This document shows positions 50,715 to 62,200 of a stretch of 64,000 bases of DNA, piece by piece. The position numbers and the translations under genes were made by a program. The notes under the pieces are model-generated. The model was given only the letters and a program-made list of their open reading frames with translations, ran no database searches and was not told the origin of the DNA. The DNA comes from Sphingopyxis sp. FD7 (GTDB lineage: Bacteria; Pseudomonadota; Alphaproteobacteria; Sphingomonadales; Sphingomonadaceae). Numbering within the stretch: the stretch's first letter is position 1; every line of letters starts with the position of its first letter. The stretch covers positions 2,604,001 through 2,668,000 of the forward strand of contig NZ_AP017898.1 of assembly GCF_003609835.1 (NCBI RefSeq), read 5' to 3'.

Positions 50715-52289
50715 ATGCGCATGAAATCACTGCTTCTTTCCGCCTGTCTGTCGCTCGCCGTCGCGCCCGGCGCGATGGCGCAGGGCGTCATGGGATCGGG
50801 GGTGGTCCCGGCGAGCGCGGCGAACAGCGCCGAACGCGCGATCGGCTTCGCTTCGCGCGCGCCCGCGGGCGCCGCGCTCGTCATCGTGACGACCGACGCC
50901 GCGCTGCCGCCGCTCGATGGCGTCGCGCTCTCCGCGCCCGAGCGGCAGGCGGTCGAGGCCGCGATCGCCGCCGCCAGCTTCGACGGCAAGGCGGGATCGA
51001 CGCTGTCGCTGCGCGGCATCGGCGCGCACCCGCGCATCCTGCTTGTCGGCGCAGGGGCGGTGCCCTCGTCGCTCGCGCTCGCCGAAGCGGGCGGCAAGGC
51101 GGCGCAGGAGCTGAAGGGCGAGGCGCATCCCGTCGCGATCGCCGGCGCCTTTGGCGACACCTCCGCCGCCGAAGTCGCTTATGGCTTCGCGCTCGGCCAA
51201 TATCGCTTCGACCGCTACAAGACCGTCGACCGCAAGGCCCCGCCCGCCGCGCCCGTCACGCTCGTCGGCGCCAATTCCTCGGCCGCCGAAGCCGCCTTTG
51301 CGGCGCGCTGGCAGCCGCTCGTCGACGGCGTGCGCCTGTCGCGCGACCTCGCCAACGAGCCCGCGAACGTCATCTATCCCGAAAGCTTCGTCGCGCGGGT
51401 GCGCGAGGCCTTTGCGGGCGTTCCCGGCGTCAGCATCGAGGTGCTTGACGAAGCGGCGATGCGGCGGCTCGGCATGGGCACGCTCGTCGGCGTGGGCCAG
51501 GGCAGCCCGCGCGGGTCGCGGCTGCTCGCGGTGCGTTATCGCGGCGTCGGCGCCCCCGCCGCGCCAATGGCCTTCGTCGGCAAGGGCATCACTTTCGATT
51601 CGGGCGGCATTTCGCTGAAACCCGGCACGGGCATGTGGAACATGAAGGGTGACATGTCGGGCGCCGCATCGGTCGTCGGCGCGGCGCTGTCGCTCGCGAA
51701 GTCGCGCGCGCCGGTGCACGTCGTCGCGGTCGCCGCGCTCGCCGAGAATATGCCCGACGGCAATGCCCAGCGGCCCGGCGACGTTGTGCGCACGCTGTCG
51801 GGCAAGACGATCGAGATGCTCAACAGCGACGCCGAGGGTCGCCTCGTCCTCGCCGACGCCAATGAATATGTCGCGCGCGAATACAAACCCCGCGCGATCG
51901 TCAATATCGCGACGCTCACCGGTGCGATCGTCGGCGCGCTCGACGACCAATATGCGGGTCTCTTCGCGCGCGACGAAAAGCTCGCCGCCGCACTGCTCGC
52001 CGCGGGCGCCGCCAGCGGCGAAGAGCTGTGGCGGATGCCGCTGCACGAGGATTATGCCGACAAGCTCAAATCCGACATCGCCGACATCCGCAACATCGCA
52101 TCGGGCCAGGGGCCGGGCGCGAGCATCGGCGCGCATTTCATCGGCTTCTTCGTCGATGAGGACATGCCGTGGGCGCATCTCGACATCGCGGGCGTCAACC
52201 GCAGCGAATCGGCGAGCCCGCTCGTCCCCAAGGGGATGACCGGCTTCGGCGTTCGCCTGCTCGACCAGCTGGCGCGCAGCGGGGAGTAG
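50715..52289 (+). CDS. Leucyl aminopeptidase family (M17), exported
   Basis: The 524-residue precursor has a signal peptide (MRMKSLLLSACLSLAVAPGAMAQG), an N-terminal regulatory domain and a C-terminal di-zinc domain with FVGKGITFDSGGISLKPG, MWNMKGDMSGAA, MPDGNAQRPGD and the family signature NSDAEGRLVLADANEY. Export is unusual, as most M17 enzymes are cytosolic. It is divergent from the acylase gene and faces an M16 protease gene two genes away. Together they suggest a periplasmic peptide-hydrolysis set. Confidence 0.94.
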   Translation: MRMKSLLLSACLSLAVAPGAMAQGVMGSGVVPASAANSAERAIGFASRAPAGAALVIVTTDAALPPLDGVALSAPERQAVEAAIAAASFDGKAGSTLSLRGIGAHPRILLVGAGAVPSSLALAEAGGKAAQELKGEAHPVAIAGAFGDTSAAEVAYGFALGQYRFDRYKTVDRKAPPAAPVTLVGANSSAAEAAFAARWQPLVDGVRLSRDLANEPANVIYPESFVARVREAFAGVPGVSIEVLDEAAMRRLGMGTLVGVGQGSPRGSRLLAVRYRGVGAPAAPMAFVGKGITFDSGGISLKPGTGMWNMKGDMSGAASVVGAALSLAKSRAPVHVVAVAALAENMPDGNAQRPGDVVRTLSGKTIEMLNSDAEGRLVLADANEYVAREYKPRAIVNIATLTGAIVGALDDQYAGLFARDEKLAAALLAAGAASGEELWRMPLHEDYADKLKSDIADIRNIASGQGPGASIGAHFIGFFVDEDMPWAHLDIAGVNRSESASPLVPKGMTGFGVRLLDQLARSGE

Positions 52290-52302
52290 GCCTGGTCGTC
52301 GG

Positions 52303-52342
52303 GAAAGGCCCAGCCGCTGTTACGACAGGGACTGGGCCTTTC
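52303..52342. terminator. Inverted repeat between convergent genes
   Basis: GAAAGGCCCAG and CTGGGCCTTTC are perfect 11-base arms with an 18-base loop. It follows the aminopeptidase stop by 13 bases, and its right arm includes part of the stop codon of the small convergent gene. It may terminate both, though the T-runs are short. Confidence 0.6.
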
Positions 52343-52514
52343 AGTCGCTCGGGATCGGCGTGGGGAGCGCGGCGAACAGACGGTTCATGCGCTGCACGAG
52401 TTCGCTGGAAAGCCCCTTTCGATAGCGCCGCGCCTGAATGGCGAAATGGTGGAGCAAGACCAGCAACAGCGTCACGCCTTCGATCGCATAGGGATAGGTG
52501 AACAGGTCAGTCAT
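52341..52514 (-). CDS. Small membrane protein of unknown function
   Basis: The 57-residue protein (MTDLFTYPYAIEGVTLLLVLLH) has one membrane helix and a basic tail (QARRYRKGLSSELVQRMNRLFAALP). Its start overlaps the stop of the upstream membrane protein (ATGA), so the two are coupled. I do not recognise either. Confidence 0.65.
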   Translation of the reverse strand: MTDLFTYPYAIEGVTLLLVLLHHFAIQARRYRKGLSSELVQRMNRLFAALPTPIPSD

Positions 52515-52981
52515 TTCGCTCGCCCTCCATCGCTGGACAGTTCCTTTGCGACCTCGGCTATCTGACGCAATATCTCGATTTCGCGCGAGGCGTGGTTGCT
52601 GTCGGCAACCGATCTCCAACCAATATAGGCAGCCCCGACCATCGGGATCAGAAGCACTGGCGATGCCGCGATGGAAAAAGCTCCGACCAGGGCCGATCCG
52701 AAAACGCCGACACTCAGGCCGATGCCGCCGATCCGGAACATGTCGCGCGAGTTTATCCGTTTTGCGCCTAGACTCTCCGCGCGCCGTTGCAATTTGCGCA
52801 GCGCGTCCTGGACCTGCCCTATCTGTTCCGGGTCATTGACGCCTCGCAGCGCGACGCGAACATTCTGCCGAAACTTATAGGAATCGATCTTGTCGCGAAT
52901 ATCTTCCAGCTCCTCTGGCGTCGCCTCGCCGTTCAACGCTTCGGTGAATTGCGCGATGAGGCTGAGAAGGTCTTCGCTCAT
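52511..52981 (-). CDS. Membrane protein with N-terminal coiled-coil-like region, unknown
   Basis: The 156-residue protein starts with a soluble helical region (residues 1-85, with ATPEELEDIRDKIDSYKFRQN and IGQVQDALRKLQRRAESLG), then two membrane helices (GGIGLSVGVFGSALVGAFSIA and PVLLIPMVGAAYIGW) and a short helical tail (SREIEILRQIAEVAKEL). It is divergent from clpB and coupled to the 57-residue gene. No family recognised. Confidence 0.7.
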   Translation of the reverse strand: MSEDLLSLIAQFTEALNGEATPEELEDIRDKIDSYKFRQNVRVALRGVNDPEQIGQVQDALRKLQRRAESLGAKRINSRDMFRIGGIGLSVGVFGSALVGAFSIAASPVLLIPMVGAAYIGWRSVADSNHASREIEILRQIAEVAKELSSDGGRAK

Positions 52982-53028
52982 GTCGCCTTTATCGCTACAT
53001 CACCCTGCGAAGTAAAGCATCGCCCGCC

Positions 53029-53059
53029 CTTGTGTTGCCAAAAAGCAACACTATCTTCG
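53029..53059 (+). promoter_or_regulatory. Probable RpoH (heat-shock) promoter of clpB
   Basis: CTTG at 53029-53032, a 17-base spacer and ACTATCTTCG match the alphaproteobacterial RpoH pattern (CTTG-N17-CYTATNTNNG) in all but one base. A seven-base palindrome (GTGTTGC/GCAACAC) overlaps the spacer. The clpB ATG is 25 bases further on. Confidence 0.65.
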
Positions 53060-53084
53060 CCGTCGAGAAAGGGGCTTATCCTTT

Positions 53085-55664
<2,580 letters not shown>

Positions 55665-55694
55665 AGCGGCGTCAGCCGCCGTCTTCGATGATCG

Positions 55695-56006
55695 TCAGTT
55701 GCTGCTGTTGACGGGTGCGCGCGTCATCGCCTCGGCGGTGTCGCGCGCATTCTGGTTGCCCTGCGCCCACGCCTGTTTCCACTGCTCGTTCGTCCGGCAC
55801 ACGCGGGCCTTTTTGACCCACGAGCCGATCTCCTCGATCTTGCGGCACTTGATATAATGGGGATGGGTCATCGCCAGCCCGTCATTATAGGCCTTGATCT
55901 CGGCATTGGTCATCTCCGACGGCGCCCGCGCCGGGGGTGCCCGGTCGGCGTTCGCTTCGGCCGCGGGTGCGGCGGCGAACAGCATAATGGCGACGAAGTT
56001 CATCAT
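55695..56006 (-). CDS. Secreted small protein, tandem paralogue A
   Basis: This 103-residue precursor has a signal peptide-like start (MNFVAIMLFAAAPAAEA). The mature part has SEMTNAEIKAYNDGLAMTHPHYIKCRKIEEIGSWVKKARVCRTNEQW and NQNARDTAEAMT. Two cysteines (in IKCRK and RVCRT) could form a disulfide in the periplasm. It is paralogous to the adjacent gene, sharing the IKCRK, GSxVKKxRVC and GNQNARDTAEAMT blocks. No family recognised. Confidence 0.75.
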   Translation of the reverse strand: MMNFVAIMLFAAAPAAEANADRAPPARAPSEMTNAEIKAYNDGLAMTHPHYIKCRKIEEIGSWVKKARVCRTNEQWKQAWAQGNQNARDTAEAMTRAPVNSSN

Positions 56007-56043
56007 CGGAATATCCCTTCCCTGCTCGATCCCGGGTGGCGGA

Positions 56044-56361
56044 TCAGTTCGAGTTACCCGCCTTGCTCGTCATCGCCTCGGCGGTGTCGCGCGCGTTCTG
56101 ATTGCCTTTTGCGCTGACTTCCTTCCACTGTTCGTTGGTGTGGCAAACGCGGTTCTTCTTTACCAGCGATCCGATCTCGAGCGTCTTGCGGCATTTGATA
56201 TAGGCGGGATCGGTGGGGGTCAGCCCCTCGTTATGCGCCTTGATCTCGGTGGGCGTCATCGCCGATGGCGCCTTGGCAAGCGCGGCCTGATCGGCGGCAA
56301 GGGCGGCGGAAGCCGACAGCAGGCCGACCGTGGCGAAAAAAGCAGCTGTAGTTCGGGTCAT
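56044..56361 (-). CDS. Secreted small protein, tandem paralogue B
   Basis: The 105-residue precursor has a clear signal peptide (RTTAAFFATVGLLSASAALAAD). The mature part repeats the pattern SAMTPTEIKAHNEGLTPTDPAYIKCRKTLEIGSLVKKNRVCHTNEQWKEV and GNQNARDTAEAMTS. It matches paralogue A at roughly half the aligned positions, including both cysteines. They arose by tandem duplication and diverged. Function unknown. Confidence 0.75.
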   Translation of the reverse strand: MTRTTAAFFATVGLLSASAALAADQAALAKAPSAMTPTEIKAHNEGLTPTDPAYIKCRKTLEIGSLVKKNRVCHTNEQWKEVSAKGNQNARDTAEAMTSKAGNSN

Positions 56362-56601
56362 GCGATATCTCCTGTCGCGGCTATTTCCGCAGGATCATGC
56401 TCGCTATCTTATTGGCGATGCGTTCTTTCGCAAGGCCGAATCGATCTTCGCAAGCGCCTGGGGCCGATCGACATTCGGAAGCTGGCGAGTCGAAAAGGGT
56501 GGTTTTCCGCGATCCGGAGCGCAGCGTGCTTTTTGCACGCGAGCAGCGGAAGCGCACAAGGCCGCCATTTGCAGACCGCCAGAGCCGAAGGTCGATTGGT
56601 C

Positions 56602-57801
56602 CTAGCGCGGCACCGCATAACCCGACGCATCGGCCGACGCGAAATAGCGCAGCAGCAGTTCGCGTTCGCCCGCGGTCATGTGCGGATTCCATACGTCGAA
56701 AATCAGAACCGCACGCAGCTCGTCGCTGTCGTTCCATGCTTCATGTTCGATCGTATCGTCAAAGGCAAAGGCGACACCCTCCTGCCACTCGCGCGTCTCT
56801 CCCCCTACCCGAAAGCCGCAACCCGGCGGCACGATCAGCGGCAGATGCACGATCGCGCGCGTGTTCGTGACGCCGGTGTGCGGCGGAATGCGCGTGTGCG
56901 GTTTCAGCATCGAGAAGAAGGCGCTCGGCGCCCGGCCTGGAATGCTTGCACCCGGAACGGCGGCGAGCGCCGCCGCCGTCGCCGGGCAGCGATCGAGCAC
57001 CGGCTGGTTGGGTTCGCCATATTCCCACAGAAAGCAGGCGCCCCAGTCGAGCCGGTTGTCGAGCGGCGACCAGATCGTATCCGGCGCCCCCGCCTCCATC
57101 CGCACATAGGGCCGGAGCGCGTCGCCCGGATCGGCAAGCAACGCCCGTAGTTCGGCCCGAATCGCGTCGGTTTGCGCCTCGATCTCGGCGAACCAGGGAA
57201 AATGGCCCCGATCGAAAAACTCGTCGGCGGGCAGGAAGGGATAATAGACCCCGGCGCATTCGTTGCGATAGATGCGACGGCGTCCAAGCGCGCTCGCGAC
57301 AAATGCTTCACCGCGCCGCGCCTCGGTTTCGGTCAGGTCGCCGCGCATGTCTTCAAACGCCGCCGATGCGGCGGCGAACATCGCGCCCGTCGCCCGGGTG
57401 ACGAAATCCTCTCCATGCGCAAGCAGCGGCGCGAGCGGCGGCGGCACCGGATCGAGCTGTGCGCCAAGGGCGACGGCGGCGCTCCACGCGGCCAGCGCCG
57501 GCCCCATCTCGCCGCGCGCTTCATGTCGTTCGCCCTTGCGTATCCATGCGATCAGATCGCGACGATCGATCGCCAGCGCTGCATCAAGCGCAGCGAGTTC
57601 CCCCGCATCGTCGCCGAGCGCACGCCACGCCGACGCCAGATTGCGCTGCAACGCGCCCGAATGCGGGTCGGCGGCGATGGCGGCGGCAAAATGCTGCGCG
57701 GCCGCTGCATGATCCCCGGCCTGCAAGGCTGCAATGCCTCGACGGTTCGCTTCGACGGCAGGGACGGGAGGAGTTGCGCTGGCCATACCCATGCTTGCCA
57801 T
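56602..57801 (-). CDS. TPR-linked aspartyl/asparaginyl beta-hydroxylase
   Basis: The protein of up to 399 residues has an N-terminal TPR-like region (NRRGIAALQAGDHAAAAQHFAAAIAADPHSGALQRNLASAWRALGD) and a C-terminal 2-oxoglutarate/Fe(II) dioxygenase of the aspartyl beta-hydroxylase kind. Metal His residues lie in HTGVTNTRAIVHLPLIVPPGCGFRVGG and FDDTIEHEAWN, and the cofactor Arg is in SDELRAVLIFDVWNP. It would hydroxylate Asp or Asn side chains of a protein or peptide. The start is uncertain (57801, or 57786 from MASATPP). It is divergent from a sulfotransferase-like gene. Confidence 0.88.
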   Translation of the reverse strand: MASMGMASATPPVPAVEANRRGIAALQAGDHAAAAQHFAAAIAADPHSGALQRNLASAWRALGDDAGELAALDAALAIDRRDLIAWIRKGERHEARGEMGPALAAWSAAVALGAQLDPVPPPLAPLLAHGEDFVTRATGAMFAAASAAFEDMRGDLTETEARRGEAFVASALGRRRIYRNECAGVYYPFLPADEFFDRGHFPWFAEIEAQTDAIRAELRALLADPGDALRPYVRMEAGAPDTIWSPLDNRLDWGACFLWEYGEPNQPVLDRCPATAAALAAVPGASIPGRAPSAFFSMLKPHTRIPPHTGVTNTRAIVHLPLIVPPGCGFRVGGETREWQEGVAFAFDDTIEHEAWNDSDELRAVLIFDVWNPHMTAGERELLLRYFASADASGYAVPR

Positions 57802-57829
57802 CGGCCGGATCGATCGGCAAGGTCGATCA

Positions 57830-58855
57830 ATGCCCGCCGCGCCATCCGTGTCCGCCGTAATCGACGACGCCGCATGGCTCGCGCATCGCTATGATCCCGA
57901 CCACGACGCCTTTCACTTCCGCCGCGTCGCACGGACCGTGCGCGCGGCAACCCCCTTTCTCACCGATCAACATCTGGGCGAAGAAACTTCGCCGCTGGTG
58001 CTGCGCCGTTCCGATTGCGCCGCCGTGGCGCCGGACCAGCGGGCACCGGTCCATTTTCTGTTCCATTCGGCCTATTGCGCCTCGACAATGCTTGCGCATG
58101 CGCTCGATCAGCCGGGCGTTGCGACGGCGCTTTCCGAACCGGTCCTGCTCAATGACATGATCGGGTGGCGGCGACGTGGCGCCGATCCGCGGATGCACGG
58201 CCGCGTCATGGACGATGCGCTCGCCATGCTCGGGCGCGGTTTCGCGAGCGGCGAGGCGGTGGTCGTCAAACCGTCGAACATCTTCAACCCGCTCGCGCGC
58301 GGCGCGCTGACGCTGCGACCGCAGGCGCGCGCGATCCTGCTTCACGCGCCGCTGCGCGCTTTCCTGCTCTCGGTGGCGCGCAAGGGACTTTGGTGTCGTC
58401 TGTGGTGCCGCGAGCTTCTCGAAAATTATCTCGCCGACGGGTTCGTCCGACTGGCCTTCGAGCCGCGAGACTATTTTCGCCAATCCGACCTGCAAGTCGC
58501 GGCGGTCGGCTGGCTCGCGCAGCAACAGGCCTTCGCCACGCTGCTGGGCTGGGCGCCCGAACGAATCGCATCGCTCGACAGCGAGACGTTGACGCAGGAT
58601 CCGGCTGCGGCGGTCGCGGCGGCGATGGATCATCTGCGCCTCGCGTGCGATCGCGCTGCGATCGCCGGTCATCCGGCGCTGGCACGCAACAGCAAATCGG
58701 GCGCGGCATTCGCTCCGGGCGAACGGCAGCGCGATCTCGCGGCGGCCGAGGCAGCCTATGGCGAGGAGATTTCGCAGGTCGTCGGCTGGGCCGAAGCCGT
58801 CGCCGCACAGGCGGGGATTCCGCTGACGCTGCCCGGAGCACTGGCGATACGCTGA
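57830..58855 (+). CDS. Sulfotransferase-like protein
   Basis: The protein of about 341 residues has an N-terminal P-loop-like segment FLFHSAYCASTMLAHALDQPG, resembling the 5'-phosphosulfate loop of sulfotransferases. A second segment, GEAVVVKPSNIF, follows, then a helical C-terminal half. No similarity to kinases or GTPases is apparent. The closest match I can offer is the P-loop sulfotransferase fold, with the acceptor unknown. The ATG at 57830 has AAGG upstream. It is divergent from the hydroxylase gene, so the two may be co-regulated and act on the same target. Confidence 0.65.
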   Translation: MPAAPSVSAVIDDAAWLAHRYDPDHDAFHFRRVARTVRAATPFLTDQHLGEETSPLVLRRSDCAAVAPDQRAPVHFLFHSAYCASTMLAHALDQPGVATALSEPVLLNDMIGWRRRGADPRMHGRVMDDALAMLGRGFASGEAVVVKPSNIFNPLARGALTLRPQARAILLHAPLRAFLLSVARKGLWCRLWCRELLENYLADGFVRLAFEPRDYFRQSDLQVAAVGWLAQQQAFATLLGWAPERIASLDSETLTQDPAAAVAAAMDHLRLACDRAAIAGHPALARNSKSGAAFAPGERQRDLAAAEAAYGEEISQVVGWAEAVAAQAGIPLTLPGALAIR

Positions 58856-59025
58856 CACGCCCCGAAAGGCCGTTGCAGCCGATGGCCGCGATTGTTGGAA
58901 GGACGTGCAGAACAGACTTCGCGCCGAGTCCGCAAAGCGCGCCGACAGTCGGGACATTGTTCACACGAAGACGTGGAAATGACGAGGATGGAGCGGCAGA
59001 GCCGCTCATTACGCCGACTGTGGTC

Positions 59026-59065
59026 GCCGGATTATCCGATGGTCAGCCGGATTATCCGATGGTCA
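59026..59065. repeat. Two perfect copies of a 20-base tandem repeat
   Basis: The unit GCCGGATTATCCGATGGTCA occurs twice, head to tail. GGATTATCC inside it is a partial palindrome. Confidence 0.9.
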
Positions 59066-59231
59066 ATCGTCCCGCGAACGCCTTACTCTCCGCATCTCCG
59101 CACGAGCCCCATTCATCGCCTCTGCGCGCTCTGCGGCCCTCTGCGCGAGTTTCATCCTGTCTCACGGGGCTCCACCCCAGCGCGGCATCGACCCGCCTCG
59201 CCGTCCGCATAGAAACTCGCCGTCCGCATAG

Positions 59232-59261
59232 AAAAAGGGGCGGACATTGCTGTCCGCCCCC
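59232..59261 (-). terminator. Intrinsic terminator of the TonB receptor gene
   Basis: On the minus strand GGGGCGGACA and TGTCCGCCCC form a ten-base stem with a four-base loop, followed by TTTTTC. Confidence 0.9.
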
Positions 59262-59286
59262 AATTCTTGCCGAAGCTTGAGTTCGA

Positions 59287-62200
59287 CTAGAACTTCAGCT
59301 TCGCCGACACCGCGTAGCGGCGGCCCAGCGCGTCGTAGGTCGACGGATAGGTGTTGCCGCTGTTGTAGGTGGTCGAACCGATCGTGTTGCCAAGCAGCGG
59401 CGGCTTGTTGTCGAGCAGGTTCTGCACCGTCGCGGTGAACACCAGATTCTCGCTGACGTTGAAACGCGCCGTCAGGTCGAAATAGTGCTGCGCCTTGACC
59501 GAGCGGAACTGCGGATCGACGACGCAGCCGTTCGGATCGGTCCCCGTCGGATCCGGGCAACCGGTGGTCGGGCTCGTGCCGGCAGCAACCGCCGCGGCGA
59601 TGTCGTCGGCCAGCTGCTGAGGTTCGAAATCGACCCGGTCGATCCAGCGCCACAGCAGCGACAGGTCAACCTTGTCGAAGCCCAGCGTGAAGCGGTTCGA
59701 GAACTGGAACTCCGGCTGGATCGAGCCGGTGAACGAGCAGTTCACGCTGTAATAGCCGACGCATTCGCGGTTGAGCGAATCCGGGCTGGCGACATTGGCG
59801 TTGAACTTCGAGCTGTTCGTCCAGTTGCCGACGAACGACCAGTCGAGGCTGGCGAAGCCAAGGTCGGTGCTGTAGTTCATCAACAGGTCGATACCGTCGG
59901 TGAACAGGCGGCCCTGGTTGTTCGTCAGGCCAAGCAGGCCCGGCGTGATCGACGGGTCGCCGTCGAGACCGCCGGTGATCGGGTCGCGGCGGATCGACGT
60001 ACAGGCGGGGTCGCTTGCGCTCGCCGCCGTGATATTGTCGAAACAGGCGGCGATGATGTCGCCCGGCAGCGGGGTGCCCAACACGTCGTTGATCTTGATG
60101 TTGTAATAGTCGATCGACATGTTGAAGCGCGGCAGGAAGTCCGGCTGCCAGACCAGACCAATCGTCCAGGTGTCCGCCTTTTCGGGCTGCAGGTTCAGGT
60201 TACCGCCGACCGTGATATTGGCCTGCGCCGCGGTCGGGTTGGTGATCGAACCGATGGTTCCGACTGGAGCGCCCTGCGCGATACAGACCGCGCGCAGGTT
60301 GGCGTCACCCGTCGGCGCCGCTCCGGCGCAGGGGTCGATGCCGAGGTTGGTGAGGCCAACCGTCTGCGGAGTGAACAGCTCGCCGATGTTCGGCGCGCGA
60401 ACCGCGCGGCTGTAGTTACCGCGGAACTTGACACCCGCGCCCGGTTCCCAGCTGCCGCCGGCTTTCCAGGTCCAGGTGTCATAGCCACCGGCGCCGCGGA
60501 TGCTGTAATCCGAATAGCGCACACCGGCTTCGAGGGTCAGGCTTTCAAAGAAAGGCTTGTCCTCGATCAGCGGCGCGACGATTTCGGCATAGGCTTCATA
60601 GACGTCATAGGCGCCGTCGATGTCCGGAGCCGCACCGCCGGCGCCGCCGAGTTCGCCCGGCGTCTTGGCGAGCAGGTCCGACGCCTGCTGCGCGGTATAT
60701 TTGCGATATTCGCCGCCCAGCGCGAAGCCGATCGGCTGAACCGCGCCCGGCGAGGCGAAGCCGAGGTCGCCCGAGACGATCGCACGAACCTGCGCCAGCG
60801 AGGTGCGGTTGGTCGTCGTGCTGTTTTCCGACAGATAATCGGCCATTTCGGGCGTGATCGAGCCTTCGGGGCCGAACAGATTGACCGGAACGCACGCGGC
60901 ATTGCCGCTCTGACAGGTCACACCGTCGTTTGAAAGCGAGGCTTCGCGGAACCGCGACTGCAGCGTATAGTTCTGAATCGTCTGGATATTTTCCGACTCA
61001 CCATAAGCGCCTTCGATGCTCCAGTCGATCGAGTCGGTGATGCCGCCGCGGGCGCCGACGCGATAGTCGAAGAAGGTCGTCTGATAGTCGCTGATACGCG
61101 GACCGACTTCGGGCGTACGACGGTTCAGCGTGACGGCAGGATTGCGGTTGTAGCCTTCACCGGCCGAGATCACGCCGTCGTTGTTGACGTCGAACGCGAC
61201 GAAACCGCCCTGTCCAATCTCACGATAGTTCGGATCCGAGCGCCCCGTCGCGGTCGCCGCCGCGGCGCACTCAGCCGGCGTGAAGCGTGGCGTGTAAATG
61301 TCCGGACGCGGATTGACGTCGAATGCACAGAACTGGTCGCGCAGCGTCGCCGGCAGGAAGGGGTTGTTCAGGTTGATCGGCACCGTGCCGCCGAACGAAC
61401 CCGAGGGGGCGATGATCGTCGAAACGGTGTTCTTCGAGAACATGCCGCGCGTATAGACTTCAACCGAGTCCGACACTTCATAATTGGCCTGAGCGTAGAT
61501 GTTGAAGCGCTCGAACGGCGTCTGGAAGATGTTGAACGGGTTGAAGTTATAGGTCGCGAAAGTACCGACGCCCGCACCCGCCGCATTGACCTGGCGCAGA
61601 CCGCCGTTGGTGGCGCCACCGGGGTTCGCGACGTAGATGGGGTTGCCGTTTGCGTCATAGTTGCCCGTGAAGATCGATTCGGGCAGCGTGTTCGGCGTAC
61701 CAGCCGCGGTCAGCGGACGGGTGCCGGCGAAACGCGACGGAACCGAGGTGCCCGAACCGATGAAGCTGTTCGAATAGCTGTCGAGCGTGTTCTCCGAGAA
61801 GGGACGCGCGCCTTGATAGACGGGGTCGGCCTGCTGGTAACCGATGCTCAGCACCGCGTTGCCGCGACCGTCGTCGAAGTTCGCGCCGATCGTGGCGTCG
61901 ACGCGGAAGATATGGCCATCGCCGCGTTCGGTGATCTGGTTCGACGCAGTGACTTCCAGGCCCGCGAAGTCGCGCTTGGTGACGAAGTTGACAACGCCGG
62001 TGATCGCGTCGGCGCCATAGGTGGTCACCGCCGCGCCGGTCAGCGCATCGACGCGCTCGATCAGCGCGAGCGGGATGTTGTTGAGGTCGACGCGGCCGTT
62101 GACGTCCGACGGCGCAACGCGGTTGCCGTTCAGCAGCACGATGTTGCGGATCGAACCGAGACCGCGAAGGTCGACGTACGACGCACCGCCGTTACCGTTG

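Larger units (their letters stand above)
58856..59286. other. Intergenic region with short tandem repeat and terminator
   Basis: No convincing gene. A 20-base direct repeat occurs twice at 59026-59065. Degenerate arms of the CGCGGAGACG-type element are seen at 58960-58990 and 59090-59160. The terminator of the receptor gene is at 59232-59261, with a near-duplicated CGCCGTCCGCATAGAAA beside it. Confidence 0.6.

Noticed and set aside
58856..59286. A precursor peptide gene for the hydroxylase/sulfotransferase-like pair
   Set aside because: The frames present are repeat-derived, Arg/Ser-rich and have no SD. No leader-core pattern was seen.
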